Source of the DNA: Mesostigma viride
Lineage: Eukaryota > Streptophyta > Mesostigmatophyceae > Mesostigmatales > Mesostigmataceae
Length of the DNA stretch: 64,000 nt
Direction of reading: 5' to 3'
NCBI GenBank assembly: GCA_009746045.1
Contig: RPFO01000103.1
Coordinates: 191,001-255,000, forward strand
Shown one piece after another: positions 63,642-64,000 of the stretch; the stretch's first letter is position 1; each line of letters begins with the position of its first letter. A program made the translations under genes and the position numbers. The notes under the pieces are model-generated. The model was not told the origin of the DNA. It did not search any database and was given only the letters and a program-made list of their open reading frames with translations.

Positions 63642-64000
63642 TGGAATATGTGCTACATGATCTCCCAACGGAGGCATGTTATAATTTAATTTAATTTAAT
63701 TTAATTTAATGTACTCCCAACGGAGGTATGTTCCAATTTTTTAAAAAATCTAATGCTAATTTTATTTTTAAGCTGATTAATTTACACGTAACTGCGTCAC
63801 GTGAGCCCCCATTATCTTGCGAATCTTGATCCCCCAAAATTGCGAATTGGCAGCAAGCCAACTTCATGAAGATGGTTTTATTGAACAACCACAGGACCTT
63901 TATTACAATAGCTTGGCCAGCAATGCACCAGCCAGCAATTTGCGCCGAACACGAGAGGAACTGGAGACAAGGGCATGCCTAAAACAAAATGCATGCGCAT
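63642..64000. other. Repeat tail region at the right edge
   Basis: Two stem-loops CTCCCAACGGAG (63662-63673, 63714-63725), each followed by an AT-rich tail, the first by (TTTAA)n. From 63780 nothing recognisable. Confidence 0.45.

Overview
This is a repeat-dense nuclear window from a eukaryote, most likely a unicellular alga or similar protist. The sequence shows a GT-AG spliced gene with kilobase-scale introns, very long micro- and minisatellites, a chromodomain-bearing Ty3/gypsy retrotransposon and non-LTR elements with a restriction-like endonuclease. I cannot name the species. No rRNA gene, convincing tRNA gene, CRISPR array or bacterial operon was seen.

1-1319: the start of a leftward gene for a signal-peptide protein running off the left edge, then unassigned sequence. 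1320-21550: one host gene read through 13 small exons (about 350 residues), a secreted phospholipase-B-like GDSL lipase. It has the GDS block, a GVNN block, a DxxH block and the typical C-terminal LWNNM segment. Its introns hold hexa-, tetra-, penta- and trinucleotide arrays, foldback elements and, most strikingly, many degraded copies of the adjoining exon ends with their splice sites. These introns appear to have grown by repeated duplication of exon/intron borders.

22236-26503 and 39226-39960: two diverged copies of a repeat with a broken coding family. Copy B is split by a 12.7-kb Ty3/gypsy element (26504-39220; near-identical LTRs, 5-bp target duplication ACGTG). In order, the element carries a small ORF like the RNase H1 N-terminal hybrid-binding (viroplasmin) domain, a poly-Gln ORF, gag with a zinc knuckle, a broken pol (protease, RT, RNase H, integrase, chromodomain) and two unrecognised ORFs before the 3' LTR. 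A 1-kb cluster of perfect palindromes is inserted in pol.

39961-46440 and 53831-62281: a nest of mostly leftward, 5'-truncated R2-superfamily elements. The longest copy (about 59206 to 45781) encodes PHD, RING-H2 and C2H2 fingers before the RT and a CCHC/PD..D endonuclease after it, with 170-bp monomers upstream. It is split by a 7.39-kb element with terminal inverted repeats and a GGA target duplication (46441-53830), which is almost wholly non-coding satellite DNA. 62311-63641: a 5'-truncated rightward RT of a second, probably APE-type, non-LTR class. A stem-loop CTCC-CAAC-GGAG next to AATT-rich tails recurs across the mobile fragments.

The single-copy coding content is therefore the lipase and the edge fragment; the rest is mobile DNA and satellites. 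Several RT-bearing ORFs are split by single frameshifts, which may be decay or uncorrected long-read indels.
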